Shown here in pieces: positions 48,301 to 62,296 of a stretch of 64,000 nt of DNA. Position 1 is the first letter of the stretch. Every line of letters begins with the position of its first letter. Source of the stretch: Gorsachius magnificus (taxonomy: Eukaryota > Chordata > Aves > Pelecaniformes > Ardeidae). Under the pieces are notes generated by a model. It did not search any database. It was not told the DNA's origin and saw only the letters and a list, made by a program, of their open reading frames with translations. The position numbers and the translations under genes are program-made. The DNA is taken from the NCBI GenBank assembly GCA_034008185.1, contig CM067087.1, positions 43,418,590 through 43,482,589 of the forward strand, read 5' to 3'.

Positions 48301-51300
48301 TAATGATGCTGGTGCACCAAAAACACCATCTGCCATTTCTGAACTGACACCTGCCCCGCACATAATTTTGAGCATGAGCACATGAGCATCTCATATGGTA
48401 ATGCCAAAGAAACATTCAGGCTTTCAAGCTCTGCCATCCATCTCTCCCTCTCAATCCTACTCAAACATGGCTTCTCTTCTATTTAGATATTCCTGTACAT
48501 ACATCTCTACATAGCTACAGCAACATCCAGAGATATGCTCTGGGAATTAAAAATGCAGACTCTATGAATATTTTTGGGAAGGAGCATAACTCTTACTACT
48601 TCACAACTTCACTTTGAAATCTGCAAGGCAAGAAGTACTTTCTATTTATTTTATCACTGTAATTTAAGGGTACATATATATTCTGCATGAGTAACTACAC
48701 TGGGAGGTATATTTGCTCTAAAATAAAAGGAATCATGGAACTGGTTTTGATACATGCTTTGTAATGGTACTGAAACTCCTAAATGGTAATATACATTGAA
48801 ATAATGTTACTCATGAAAAAATTATGTTCATGTCACCAAAAAGTGACTGAATTAATGTTTGACACCCTTGAGCCAAAAATGCTCGTTCCAGCTTGAAGTT
48901 CTCCAACAAATGACAGTACTGTGACAACAGCTTGAAGTCCTTTTCAAAATCTTCTACCTACATCTCTTCAGATTTTATTATTTCGGTCCAAATTCCACTT
49001 GACACAACCCACCAACCGAAATCGGCCTAACTCCAGAATGCGGCCTTGGCTCCGCTTCCCACTGAAATGAAGGTTTTGTTTACAGCTGCGCGTTACCTTG
49101 TCCAGCACTTGCTCACTCCGCTGCATCTATCGTGTACGTGCTGGAAAAGCCACTCGAATGATTTGTAGCGAGTTCAGCTGAATGCCTCTCTGTCAAGGAT
49201 CAAGTTCCCCCTCACGGCACTGCCAGATGAATTCAGGCTCTTAGCAAAGCAAAATGCAGCAGCACCCTTTGATTACTCTTCTGCAAAATGACCACTTGAG
49301 AGCACAAAACTCTCTCCACTGCCATGACTCAGTACCAGCACAACTGGACTATTTTCTTACAGTTTCTTTTTCAATCACCACTTGAAACTTCTGTGCTGTA
49401 TCTTAATAGCTAGGAGTTAGGATTATCCACACACTCTCCTAACTTCAGTCGGTCATCTTCCTTTCAATGCAGTGAGATATACTTTTCTTACCACACCTAA
49501 TAGGGGCAAAAATTATTCTTGTTGCTCCATTATCCACTCTTTCTGTCCAAGCTTAGCCAGGTTTGCTCATAAGGAAATGCCAGGCACACATACAAGAAGA
49601 AGGTTGTAGACTCCAAAATGTTCAGGCTGTATGGGGACACCAGGGGTGAGGATGCTCAGGAGCCCTGGTGCAGCTGGGATGCAGCATCTGCATCCTGCAG
49701 CCCTCATTGAGGAATGATTTGTTTTCTGTGGGTGCTCAGGCATAAAAGTTCATCATGAGAAGAACCCAGGTTTGGGGTATTACATTTAGAACTTATGAGA
49801 AATTCAAAGTTTCAGACCTGAGATATCGGTGACTACTTTGTGGCGTTCTAAACAGGCTTAGAAGAATGAATTTCAATTCCCACCCCTCTCCCCTTCCATT
49901 TTAGTTCTGTGAAGCTGATATGTTTAAAATTGGTGGCAGGGGAGGAAGGTGTTATCTGTTGTTATATTGCACTTTTATATTCTGTTCATCAGAAATGTTA
50001 TACAGAATATAAATAAGTCTAATGATAAAAAGATATTGTAAAACAAACAAACATACAGCACCTGCTTTTAAATTACTTTTGCTCCTCATTCTCAACACAA
50101 ATAATGGTAAAAATATGAATCTCTTGCATAAATCATTTCCATTTCAACAAATCAGCGGTTGCCAATGGGAAAATATTTACATCTTTGCTTGCTCTATCAG
50201 CTTCTAGATTGCACATATTGTCTCAAAACAACAACTAAGCAAAAATCTTTTGGGAAGCTACAAACTGATAAAGATTTTCTTGGCCAAGAGAGAAAACTGG
50301 AAGGATGAGTTACTTGAACTCTAACATCTCTGTTAGTGTGGCAGCATGACAACAGTGTAATGCTGAATTGACAAAAATTACTCCCATTCAGTTCAGCAGT
50401 CCAAACTATTTTGGTTCCAATTAAGTAAAAGAGAAAATGTAGAAAATTGGACAAAAAACACTGACAAAAATTACTGATTAGCTCAACTAATAAGGCCAGG
50501 ATGAAAAGGCTCAGCTACACAAGGGCAGAATAGAAAGTTGAACCTATAGCTGGAAATGACAAGAACTATGGAATAAAATAAGTGATGGTTATATTTATTT
50601 TGGTTTTCACTGTTCTATCTGAACTAAGATGTTTTGATTGCAAATTCTAGGAAAGGTTACCAGCAAGAGGCTCCATTTTACTTGTCAATTACTAAGTTCC
50701 TTTATGGAAAAATAATCCCCAACCCCAAAAAAAACCAAAAATCCCCTAGCCTTTGATCTCTCATTTTCTCTATTGAGAAACTATATAATCATTTTATAAG
50801 ACAGAGCAACTGTTCTTTTATCCCTTCATTACATTTGTTGATTTACTGTGCCAAGAGCGCGATGGAACACAAGTTGAAACGCAGTGTAAATTAGGAAATT
50901 GGTCTGTATTACAAATCCCTTTGAGTGTCTTGCTGAAGCAGTCTGGCAGTAGCCACCCAAGATATTGTCATGTTAGAACAGCCTAATCCTCTTCAGTATT
51001 GAATGTCTCTTCTGTTTGCTCTTCACTTCATTGATTCAGTTCTTACCCAACAGAAAGTGGCATCAGGCCTCCAGGAAGAGGTGATGTGACTCAAGATGTG
51101 GTCTCAGTGCTCCGTTAGCTTCAGTAGTTCTTTTGAAGGAAGAAGGGAGACAAAAATGAAGGAACATCTAGCTGGATCTATCAATCAATCTACCTATAGC
51201 ACATCTAAAAAACCCTACATTTTGTTAGGAATTAGATAGTGGTATTTCAAGATGATCCTCATCCAGCTGCCATTAATATTGCATTCCTGTTATCTGCTAT

Positions 51301-54300
51301 GGAAATTGGACTTAATGCAAATATGCTGCTTGAAAAGAAGTGTAAGAAACTAAGAGAAGACTGCCATTGAAAATGCTGATCCCTCTCTGCACCTGCTTTT
51401 TGCCATGTGTTTTTGTATTGAGCTTTTTTTTTCTTACTGGCGTTGTGGGAATATAGTCTAGTGTTCGGCCACAGTACGTTGTGTCACAGTGTGTGCAATG
51501 AATAAAATCCAGGCGCAAGAATAAGAGTTATGAGCAGATGCATATAGTATCATTACAACATCTAGCTCCTTTCTGACACTGTTTGCCTATTGAACAAAGT
51601 GTTCTTTATGGAGAAATCTATAATTATTTTCAATTTTACTGTAAGGCTGTGACCAAGTCTTGATATTAATCTTACCCTTTTGTGGATTAGACCTTCTTGA
51701 GTCCCAAACTCAGACCAGTTGTACTGAAAAGTGTCTACTGCATATATAAATTCAAATTATAGAGTATTTATTTATTATGTTTACTAGAGTTCAATGAGAA
51801 AAGTTTTAAATAGGACTAGTTAGGAAACAGTTTGTTCTGTTTTCAGTTAACATCTCCAAACAGTAACCTCACATTAACTTTTCAGTTTTATACAGCTGGG
51901 TTTTATACTAAAACATTCCAACTGACTGTCTTAATCACTTGCATTGATTGGTAATTTTGTGTTCTCCTTGCAAATGTTTCACAGCGTCGGAGCTTCAAAG
52001 CAGAGCACGCAGTCTGGTTTTTTGAAGCACATAGTTAAAGGAACACAGAAGTGGAAGTTTATTCCTGTTTTATTCTCAAGCATCTATGTTTCTATTTTTA
52101 TTTAAATTTGATTTTCCACATTCTTTTCATTGCATGTTGTTGATTCTGTTTCATGCCATAGCCTTTCATTTCTGCAGCATTTCTGGCTGGTATGATGCAA
52201 GACATCTGATGCACCTAGTCAAGTATTTATTGGCACTTGTATTGGAAATGAAAGTCCGAATTGGTTTCCGTGGCAGGAGTAGCATTTTCATTAGTTGATT
52301 TAATCTGCCAAAGAAGTAAGGCACTGTTTGTTGCCATTCTACCACCTTTATTCCCTGAGTACATTTCAACAGAGGTGAGGTACAGCAAGAGTTCTAAAGG
52401 GGATCAATAACCTCACACCCACCAAGTTTCACTTCTAGATCGTCATTCAAAAACTGGCTTTTGACCAGAACCGTGACAGTTTGACAGCTGTTTGGACATT
52501 TATATAAACTGAATTGATGGCCTCCATCCAGTTGCTTGTGCAAGTAGGGATCTGCATCCAAATATTTAGATTAAATTAGCACCTTTATCTGGAAACCTTG
52601 GCAGAGCTGTCAGGATTGAATGTCATGGAAATTTGTCTCAGGTACCATGCTAGTGCCCTGCTAGGGCTTACCCAGGTCTTGTGGGGCTTCACAGATAGCT
52701 TTCCAAGTATTTCTAAGTCTATCAGGGCTGCATATCTTCCAAAAAAATCCTTCCATCTCTCTGTTACAGAGAAAAGCATGATAGCGATCACAGCCCTCAC
52801 ACCGGACCAGGGACCAAAATATCAGCTTTTTGCTGTACAACACATTTAGCTTTTTTGCGCCTTAATCCCTTAGCTCTAAAATTCAGAAGAGATGGCAACA
52901 CTGAGAAGAACGTCAATATCCCACTACACTGATGTTATGTACAGTGTTTCTCACTTCAGTACCTTCTGCACCTCGAAAATCCCTTCTGATTCCACAGGCT
53001 GGGGTGTTGAATAGGAGGTCATTTCACCCGACAGCATCGCAGGGCATGTCTCAAAAGCAGTGACCCCACAAATGTCTCTATCTTCACTTTCTCTTAGTTC
53101 TCAAACTATGACATTATTTTCCATACCATGTGCAAGAACCCGCACCAAATTTTATTTAATTAAACATTTATAGCATACAAATTTAACGGTGGTGTTGTAG
53201 CAATGCTCTTGGCAATGATCCAGCTCCCTCATTGGAATAAACTGCGCAGCCTTCGGCTTCATAGTTTATTCACTTGGGGACTGTGTTACTGCCTCATAAA
53301 ACAGCGCGATAGTACTATTATCACTTAATTATACAGCAAGCTTTTCCAGACTTTGGTGTCTGCCTTCCTACATCAGCCACAGCATATTTCTCCGAACCCC
53401 AGAATGTGCAGGAAATATAAATTGGCCTGTTCAAACATGCATAAATATATCTCAGAAAGCTGTTTTGTCAGTATTTGGAGAATTATCAATATATTATACT
53501 CAAATGTGATAAATTACTGCTCTAGAAGAAACCAACAAATATATTCCTAATAGAGTTAGTTCTTACAGGTGATTCTGAGTCATCACCTGTAGTTCCTCGC
53601 ATAAAAAGTCTCAGCAACAGAAATGGGCTACTTATCTGGATAATGAGTATTCATGGAGGGAAAAAAAAAAAAAGAAAGAAATGCTGAAACTTAAACTGCA
53701 TAATCATAAGGGGTTTTGGAGGTAATTTAATAGCAAAAATATCTAAATGTCACACATAGACACAATTTGTTCCAGAAGATCAAGGCCTTTTTTTTCTATT
53801 TTATGATTAATGGACTTTTTTCTGTCTTCAGGCATTTGTTAAAGTGAGGAAGCATTGCTAAAAAAGAAGCAAATACAAAAGCTAAATCAAAATAATATGA
53901 ACATTTCCTAAATCCTGCTTATTTTAGGTAAATTTAAGCCACAATTTCATGCAAATTAAACAAGTGTAAAGCATAGGATTAGTTATTTTATGCCTTATTT
54001 CTATAGTAGTTGCTATTTATTAAATATAATCACTCATGAGCTTTTTTTGATCTTTGTGCTGATTTAATTAATATCCAGAATGAAATTTGAGTTATGTTTA
54101 TATTAAAATGAAAGGCTATTTTCAAAGGCTGTTAAAATGTAAGGATGTTAGTTAATCCATACCCTTCTCCAGATTGACAAACTTGTTAGAAATGCTGAAT
54201 GCTTAATTTCCCTTCAAACAGGTTTGGAAATGAGAACATTTGACTTACGTGACTCACCAAAGAATCACACCTATGTTTAAAAGCTTTAGATGAAGCAACT

Positions 54301-56661
54301 TGTCCAACTGCCTTGGTTTAATGACCTCATTTGACCCATCAGTTCTTTCAGGTTGCTCCTTTTTTGCTCACTATTCACCACTCAAATCGATCAGCCCCAG
54401 ATAGTCATCTCCCACCTCCCAGTGTAGCATGACTGGCTGTCTACAGCCAGCCCAAAGGCTTTCCTCCTTATGAAAGTTCTTAGAAATAGTATGTACAGGA
54501 TGACATTGGAACAACTATTTAATGTAAAATGACTTTAGTTTATGGCCAGTATCTTTTATAATTATTAAAACAGTAAACTAAAGTGATTTAAGCATAGCAT
54601 ACCATTCGAACTTCTACAGCACGACACTAATAGTTCTCAATAATAGTGAGTTCATAAATACCTTTGAAAAGTTTGAATGATTTTACTTAGTTGTTTCCTC
54701 AGACAACGGAGCACATGGGAGTAAACATCCATTTTGTATTTCATTTTAATTGGCTCTTATAAGACACCTGCATATGTGACAGTAAGGCAAAATGGGACAT
54801 CTACTCCAGCTATGACTGTTGCCTGGCAAAGAAATATTTATTTGAACACATGGCCCTTAATTTTTTATTTGATTGTAAGGGGTATTTTTATATCCCACAT
54901 GAAAACCATGACAAAAACTTTACCTATTTAAACCTTATAAGTATGAATGACACTGAGTTAAAAGTCATCTTGAAGAAAATGTAAGAGAAAAAATATTTTA
55001 TACATTTTTGTTACCCAAAATACATAGAAAGCTCTTGGTGCAACTTAACTCATACTTCTGTTTCTCTCAACCACTTACCAAATAATTGTATTATTTATAC
55101 TGTATTAACTTCTCTAATGATGTGCACACCAGTTAAAAGTAATGTCTAGAACATAAAATAATGCCATTTATGTGCCATTAGGTGTCTACTTAGAATTAAA
55201 TACTGTCTTCAAGTGGATTTTAAAAAAATAAACACTGATTTCTTTTGAACATTAGCAATTCAGGTCTTTTCTTGGCTAGCAGGAGAGATATTAAGTGGTG
55301 GTGTCACACTAAAGACAATGAAAATGAAATTCTTCTGCCCCCACTGACAGGAAAGGGATGTGAAGATTGCGTGATTTGTATCTCTGTGAGTAGAAATTCA
55401 CTCCTGAGGTAGTGTAAGAACTGAGCTTCAGTAAACCTTGAATGATTAGTAACCTATAAATCATAATCCTTCCCTTCCATCAAGTTCTGTCATTCACATT
55501 CCAGTTTTCTTATTCACTCACAGCTGACAAATAAAGAGGAAATACTGGGACTCTCCACTGGAACCTGTGACTTGTCCAGGACAAACCGTAAAGCCAAGCC
55601 CCCATCTGTTTCCATCACAGCCGATGGCAGAGTCCCTGTCCCCACTCCAGAACGGGGTGGGTGCTGTCAGGCTCCTGATGACTGCACCACCAGCCCCCAA
55701 AAACACCACTGAAAGGAAAACCCCAACCTAAATCCATAGTTAGCCATGTCTCAGAGCATGTCTCCTTTCCTAATTTGTTTTACTTCTGCTTATCTTTGTG
55801 TGACCATGTAATATAACCATGGTCTTCATATAGATGGTAGTAACAAGTGGTTATTTTCTGTAGAATGAAATATTTATGACCCCTGCTGCATGATGCAAGG
55901 TTAGAGGATTAGAGGCGGCTATGCCAGCAGCGACGGCAAAAGAAGGGACTATAAAATGCTTCCCATACGATAAATTCTGGCATAGGGAAGAGCTGTAGGC
56001 CACCAACAGGGGAGCCTGGTGCACAGCATGTCACACGTGCAGCACGGTGAGACACCAACATCTCTCAGCCTGGGTCTGTTAAGTAGGGAAAAGATCCAGC
56101 CTCATCTGTGCCCTGCTATGGAATCTAGGGCAAGAGGCTTTGAAGGTAGCTGTTGATACTGTAGCCAGCTGCTTTTTTTCACAACAGAAAATGTAAAAAT
56201 AAAAATAAAAATGCTGAACTACTAATTTCAGTAAAGGAGTAAAGTTCAGCTGCTGCATATTCATAGCCCATCTCTGAGTAAGCCTTCTTCCACTGACACA
56301 TACCCTTCCTGCATATCAAATGCTAATGCATATTTATATATTCATAAAGCATACCCAATATTTCAGCATTCATGATTATTTACTACACGCAGGTATGCAG
56401 TCAAAATTCAGGTGGCATCTAATTTCCCATACTGTAAATTCGTCTCCAGACCATATTATTATACTCCAAAAGGTATTTGGTTTTTTAATTTTTTACTTAT
56501 AATATCTAGCATATGTAATTTATCTCCAGGTACGTATTATCTAAGCTTATATGCCTATAAGCATAAATAGCCTAGCATAATGCTAATTCTGGTGTTAGGA
56601 TATAGACAGGAAACACAGCTCAAAAGAAGCAAGGAGACCTGTGTTGGTTTTAGTTTTTGTG

Positions 56662-56681
56662 GTTTTGTTTTGTTTTGTTTT
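56662..56681. repeat. (GTTTT)n microsatellite
   Basis: Four units of a pentanucleotide. This is a simple repeat with no evident role. Confidence 0.88.
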
Positions 56682-59600
56682 AAACAGGCAAACAGTATGG
56701 ATTCTTTGAGTCTTTTTTTAAGAATTTGGAAGGTGTGTTACTGGGCCTCAGACAAGCCAATGCCAATAGCACACTTCGCAGAAATTATGGAATGTCTCCT
56801 AAATTAATCTTTCTACGAAAACAGCCATTTAGTTGGGAGTGAAACAGCCCACTGCTCACTGCCCTGATATTTTTTTCTTTTCTTCTCTTTTACCCTTTCC
56901 AGCACTAAAAATAGAAACATGAATGCATGAAGTGTCAAATTTTTATACTTCATTTAAAGAAATCAAGAGGTATAAAAATAACTGAGAATGTCTAAAAGTT
57001 ATTCTCTCGTGCACTCCTGACAACTGGGTTCTCGTCGCACATCATTCACAGTACTAGTTTAATTTTAAAAATCAAAGCTGTAGCAATAAGCATTGTTCTG
57101 TTCTTTGAATGTTAACCAGCAAGTCTGAATCTATATCTAACAAACTAGCATAAATAAATATGGATTTTTTTCGGCAGTGGGATGAATATGCCATGCTTCC
57201 TAGATTGAATTAATACCCTAGGCAAATTCTAATTTGATTATTTGTTCTCACAATGGAAATTTTTTAAAGGCATTTGTTGCCATTCAGAATAGGAGGATCT
57301 TGTCTTCCTTCTATATCTGAGAATTTATTTATAAAGACAAATTCAGGCTGTTAAACAAGATTTCCAATGACAAAGAAGTAAACTAAATCATTTCAGGCTA
57401 CAGATAAGACTGGTGATGGCATCGGTGTACTGTAGAAAGGCACTCGTTCCCTTTTAGAGGGGCATAGACATTTCTGACAAGAAAATTCAGCAATTACTTT
57501 TAGGCAAAAAGTCACAAAGGGAAAAAAGAAAATGGTCAATAAGAAAATATATAGATAAACACAGAGACAGAGGAACCTAATCTCAACAGAATTATTTCTG
57601 TAAGAAATACATGGCTGTTAAGGCTGAATACTCCATATACTTCTTACCACTGAAGGGAACACATTAAAAAGATGTGTGGAAGATAAATAGGTACCCAGAT
57701 ACATCTGAACATATCTTCCTTTAAGATTAAAGTGAAAATACAGATACATTCCATTGTACTTGCTGAGGTTTTGTGACAAATGTAAGACTGAAAAAAATAT
57801 AATGCTAAATTACAGTTTTACAGTTTGAATATGTAATCTTCTCTTCTTATCCACTGATAGTCTAACTCCTTGCTATTAATCCCACCCAGACAACAGTTAA
57901 GACCTTATCCCATAAACAGTCATAAGATGCTTCTATTATTTATTTCACAGTTATATATCAGATTTAATCTTCAATTCCTTGAGATAAAAACCATTTGTTT
58001 ATTGTAAGCTTCGGCAAACCCCTTGCTGTAGAGATTTGAAGGGATGCATGCCTTCCCTTTCATCTGTAATTGGAATACTTCTTTGCCTTATGTTTTAGCT
58101 AGGAAATAAACTTTTAATGCTGTTTGTAAGGAATAAAATAAATGCTTAATAACATGTTGCTATTTAGTACTACTTATTAAGCTCTTATCGCATAGGAATT
58201 AGTTATCATTTTGGTGATATTTTATTTCCATAGCTCGCCAGGATACTTTATTCATGAGTTAGCATTACTTTGTCAGGTAGCAAATGACAGTATATTTTAA
58301 TAATAAATGTCATAATATTTAAATCATGATTGTAGCACCTGGATCACATAAAATGTGCATTACAGAAGTGTTACAATGCAAGGCAGCAAAATAGTCTATC
58401 TCCCAAAAAGAGTGTTTAAAAGTAAACTTCACTGAAGAAAAGTTGTTTACCATCTAAGGCCCACTCTAACATATTCACATTATGGTCCATTTATATAAAA
58501 ATCTCACTCATGCACTTAGCTCAAACATCATCAGACTTCTTTTCCTAACCACATTTCTGTAATTCCAAAGTTTTCTCTGTCCAGTGTCAGGTATTACAGC
58601 TGCTATTTTTGTTCTTTGAGCAAAGACTGTTCAAAACAAAGACAGTTGGGTGAAAGATATCTACAAAAGCAAATATAAGCCAGACCACTGCTATATATGC
58701 GAACTGAAGAAAATGGAATGCCTTTCATTTGCATCATGTAAGGACCTTGCATTTTGTATTCTGGCAAGACATCAGAAAATTTCTTCCCTGTGAATCATCT
58801 ACAACCTGCAAGAGAAATGTCTCAGAAGCATGTGCCTTCTTCCAAATACTCACGTCTCACTTATTTAAATAAAACTTCCAATAAAAGAAAAGTTATATCT
58901 TGGGGAGTAATGCATATTCAAAGTAAATATATCTCTGGAAATTGCTTTAGAAAAGCAAAACTAGCCAAACAGCCAGTATATAATTTGTTGCAAGAGTTAA
59001 CCTTTTATTTAGGATTATGGACTTAGACCTACTGCCATTACTCACATGAATAACTTCTCCTTAAGCGAGTAGTACAACTGCATTTCAAGGGGTTTTCACT
59101 AAGTAACAGCAGTTGGGCTGAAACCTACCTGTAAGAAACATGTTCTTTTTAATTTAAAAGTGTTTTTGTAGGGGAAGAATGGCCAATAAATTCCAGTTAA
59201 AGTCAATTCTGTTAAAACCTTGAATGTCTGCTATAGTAAAGACTTCAGTGAAAATGAATAGTACCAAATACTTCACAGGAGGGTTCAAGTACTAGGTATA
59301 TTTCTAGATAACTAGACAATCCAAACCAAGATCTGTTTGAGGCAAAATGTGTTTTTTCTAATCTTTCCAGAAGCCCTTTCCAAAATGGGTAAGAGGCTTG
59401 AATTCAGGCTGGTTTGCCAGGCATCCAAGCAAATTATCCTGAGCTCGATTATGCAGATTTTCCTGGACTCCAAGCAAATATTTATTCTTGAAAAAAAGTT
59501 GTATATTATATCGGGTTTCAGCCTTGGCTACAGATTTCATAGGAATTTGGAAATGCAAAGGGCAGGGGAATATTATTTGCATGCCTTCACCTAATAGTTC

Positions 59601-62036
59601 AGTTTCAGAACTTGTCCAATTTGCTGAAGGTTTCAGATGCAGAGTTATTTTTCTCTTCAAGAAAACTTCTTTTAAAGGACTTTCACCCTATGAAATCCTT
59701 TAATTGATTTTGATAATCCTCAGGTTAGATTAGTGCATGGTGTGTGACCTAGGAGGAGGCAGCTCAGTCCTCGCTAGAAGTTTGCTAACCCTACAGTATA
59801 TAGAAAATACACTACGGCATGAGAGTGGTCTGAAAGGGAAATACTCCTCCTCTCTGTGGGTTATAACATTGAAAACCTCAATTTTTTTGTGATGAGAAAT
59901 CAGGGTTCTACTCCTTTGCAAACACAGCATCAGAGCCCTTGTTTCTGCAGTTTTGTTTTCTGCAATTTTTCCCTTCTGCAGATGGTTGAGGTTGCAGATG
60001 GACGCGGGAAAGTCAGGCTGAGCAGGACAGCTGTTGCTTCACATTACTCTTGCTATGATCCTGAGCATTTGTCATTTTTATGTCAATGCCTCTTCGGTTT
60101 GTTTGGTTTGGGGTTTTTAAACACTTTGTTCGTTGGAAAAACAAGGAGGAAGGGAGGGCTGGCCAGCTGGCAAATAGGGCTGAGCTCGAGAGAGAGAGGA
60201 AAGAATCAGGACAGCCACATCTCTACTGACTTTAACACAGGGTTGGAGATTTTGTGGTTATGTACTTAAGTAGTTAGCAATAAATCTGAGTAGGCTGATG
60301 TATGTAATGCAAATTTAAGATAGCATTTTACATGTATACTCCTTCTTTCCATCCTTTGAACTGTTTACCTATTCTCCAAGGACAGACTGAAGCAATCACG
60401 GAAACAATTACAGAGGACATGAAATCCCTGAAATCCAGGCAAAATCCTTATTTTGCAGGGGAGGGAGGGCACATATTTTTACCAAGGAGGTTTTGGTGTC
60501 AGGAAGTCGTATGGCTGCAGTATGGTTTGGTTTTGAAAACAAAGAAGGGCAACCCCATTTAACTAATATCTCCATGGGGAATTTTTAACTAAAATTCCTA
60601 AGTGCTAAAAAATAATTTAACGCCAAAAGAATGTACTTGGCTAAAACAAAAACATGTCTCAAAACTTGCTAAAATTGTTCCACTTTACCGTGATTTTTCA
60701 GTTCCCCTGACAAGACACAGTTTGTCTGATACTGATAAGCTAGAATTGATCCTGGGCTTGTGCAAAACAAGTAAAAGTCAATGGGAAGACTTTGGTCTGT
60801 GGTGTAGCGGAAATCAAAGCATGACATAACACAAAATTGAAGGTCTGATTTTGAGACATTTAGAGAGTACATAATTAACACAAATAAACTATCTCCTTCC
60901 ATTAGTAAAGAATAAATGAAAATAGCAAGCATATTTTTTGCTGTATTCTTGCAAGGCTGGTTTAGATGAGTAGCCCATTTGTGAACCATCATGAGTAGCT
61001 GTACTATGTCTGTTTGGTATGAAATTTAGATTTGCTAGTGTTCTCTCGGTAGAGAGTTTTTTAGGCCTGAAAATTATCTTTAGAGGCTGGATTTCCCTTG
61101 TGTTTACTCTTGTGAAAAAACATAAAGCAATTTTACTCTGGAGTATATTACATCAGCTTCCTGCCCAGGCTTACTACTTTCCTGGAGTCCTCAAACACAT
61201 GAGTCCTGATTTTTAAAGGCAGCTTCTCATTTGCATTCACAATTAACTACAGGCACAGATACTCAGCTAGCTACCTGCCTGCCTTAAATGATCAAGCACA
61301 GTAAATAGATAACTAACCCTTCTTTTTTTCTCTTCTCACATTTAAGAGTGACTAAAAAAATAGTTCACTGCAATAATAAACCCATACATACAGACCCGAA
61401 TCAGGTTCTGCCTCCTTTTCATGGTCAATAACAGGTTTTTTGTTGGGTTCTTTTGGCAATCAATACCACTGATCTCAATGGAACCAGCTGTTAAAGAGAG
61501 TGCTAATATTGGTAGGGGAATAAGATTCAAGAAGGCAACCCTGTGTGAATAATAACCTAAGCACCCATTTAACTTTAAGCACTTCTTTATGGCCCTAGAA
61601 GTTAATAGCTTTACGCATTTGGTCAAAGTTAAGCATATGTTTAATGTCTCCCTGAATTAGAAATTAGATCTTTGAACTTCAGTTTTGCTTACACTGTGTG
61701 TTATTTTGTTGGTAGATTCATTTTAGGAAGATCGGAAAATAACAGTCATTCAGAATGATATCTTTTTGCAATTAAATGTTACCCATACAGTATATTCAGC
61801 ACATCAGCAATTAACATTTTTCTTCTTAATGTATATTTAACTGTATAACAGCCATTAAATGGAACTAACCATACAATTGTTTCAATTAGATTTTCTAGTT
61901 CTCTATTCCAAGCAAAACCACTCAAAGAGAAAAAAATAACACATCTTATTACTGACTTTAGTTTTCTATTAATTCTATCAATGTTTATTGTTCATAATTA
62001 TATAATTTTTATTGTTTATTGCTTAGTTTTTGCTTT

Positions 62037-62296
62037 GTTTAACCTGACAGCTCCTCATGATTTGACTTAAACTTGCTGAGTCCTATGCAGCATACATGTG
62101 GCACCAAATCTTACGCCTGCATAAACTGCAACCTGTTAGAAGAACTGTGGAAAAGCACTGTTTTACGTTTAACCTGACAGCTCCTCATGATTTGACTTAA
62201 ACTTGCTGAGTCCTATGCAGCATACATGTGGCACCAAATCTTACGCCTGCATAAACTGCAACCTGTTAGAAGAACTGTGGAAAAGCACTGTTTTAC
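62037..62296 (+). repeat. Perfect 130-bp tandem duplication
   Basis: The unit beginning GTTTAACCTGACAGCTCC and ending with a TTTTAC word is present at 62037-62166 and again at 62167-62296 with no difference that I can find. The bases before and after do not continue the match. The unit is not a recognised transposon or microsatellite, and no open frame crosses it meaningfully. Each copy contains a TGCTGAGTC word resembling a MAF/AP-1 half-site. Identity of both copies means the event is very recent or an assembly effect. Confidence 0.97.

Larger units (their letters stand above)
41060..62036. other. Gene-desert sequence, no gene seen
   Basis: Over 21 kb I find no recognisable coding exon, RNA gene or well-preserved transposon. 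The longest open frame outside repeats (47906-48385, 159 codons, plus strand) has no domain. The frame 59856-60269 (137 codons) is similar. Blocks that stand out by CpG content (49015-49215) or by dense AT-rich motif words without repeats (50835-50960, 53140-53340, 58140-58400) could be conserved regulatory elements, but one sequence cannot show this. Small simple repeats are listed separately. Confidence 0.6.

Noticed and set aside
47906..48385. 159-codon plus-strand open frame, the longest outside repeats in the desert
   Set aside because: It has no recognisable domain, splice sites, promoter or polyadenylation context; a frame of this length is expected by chance in 64 kb.
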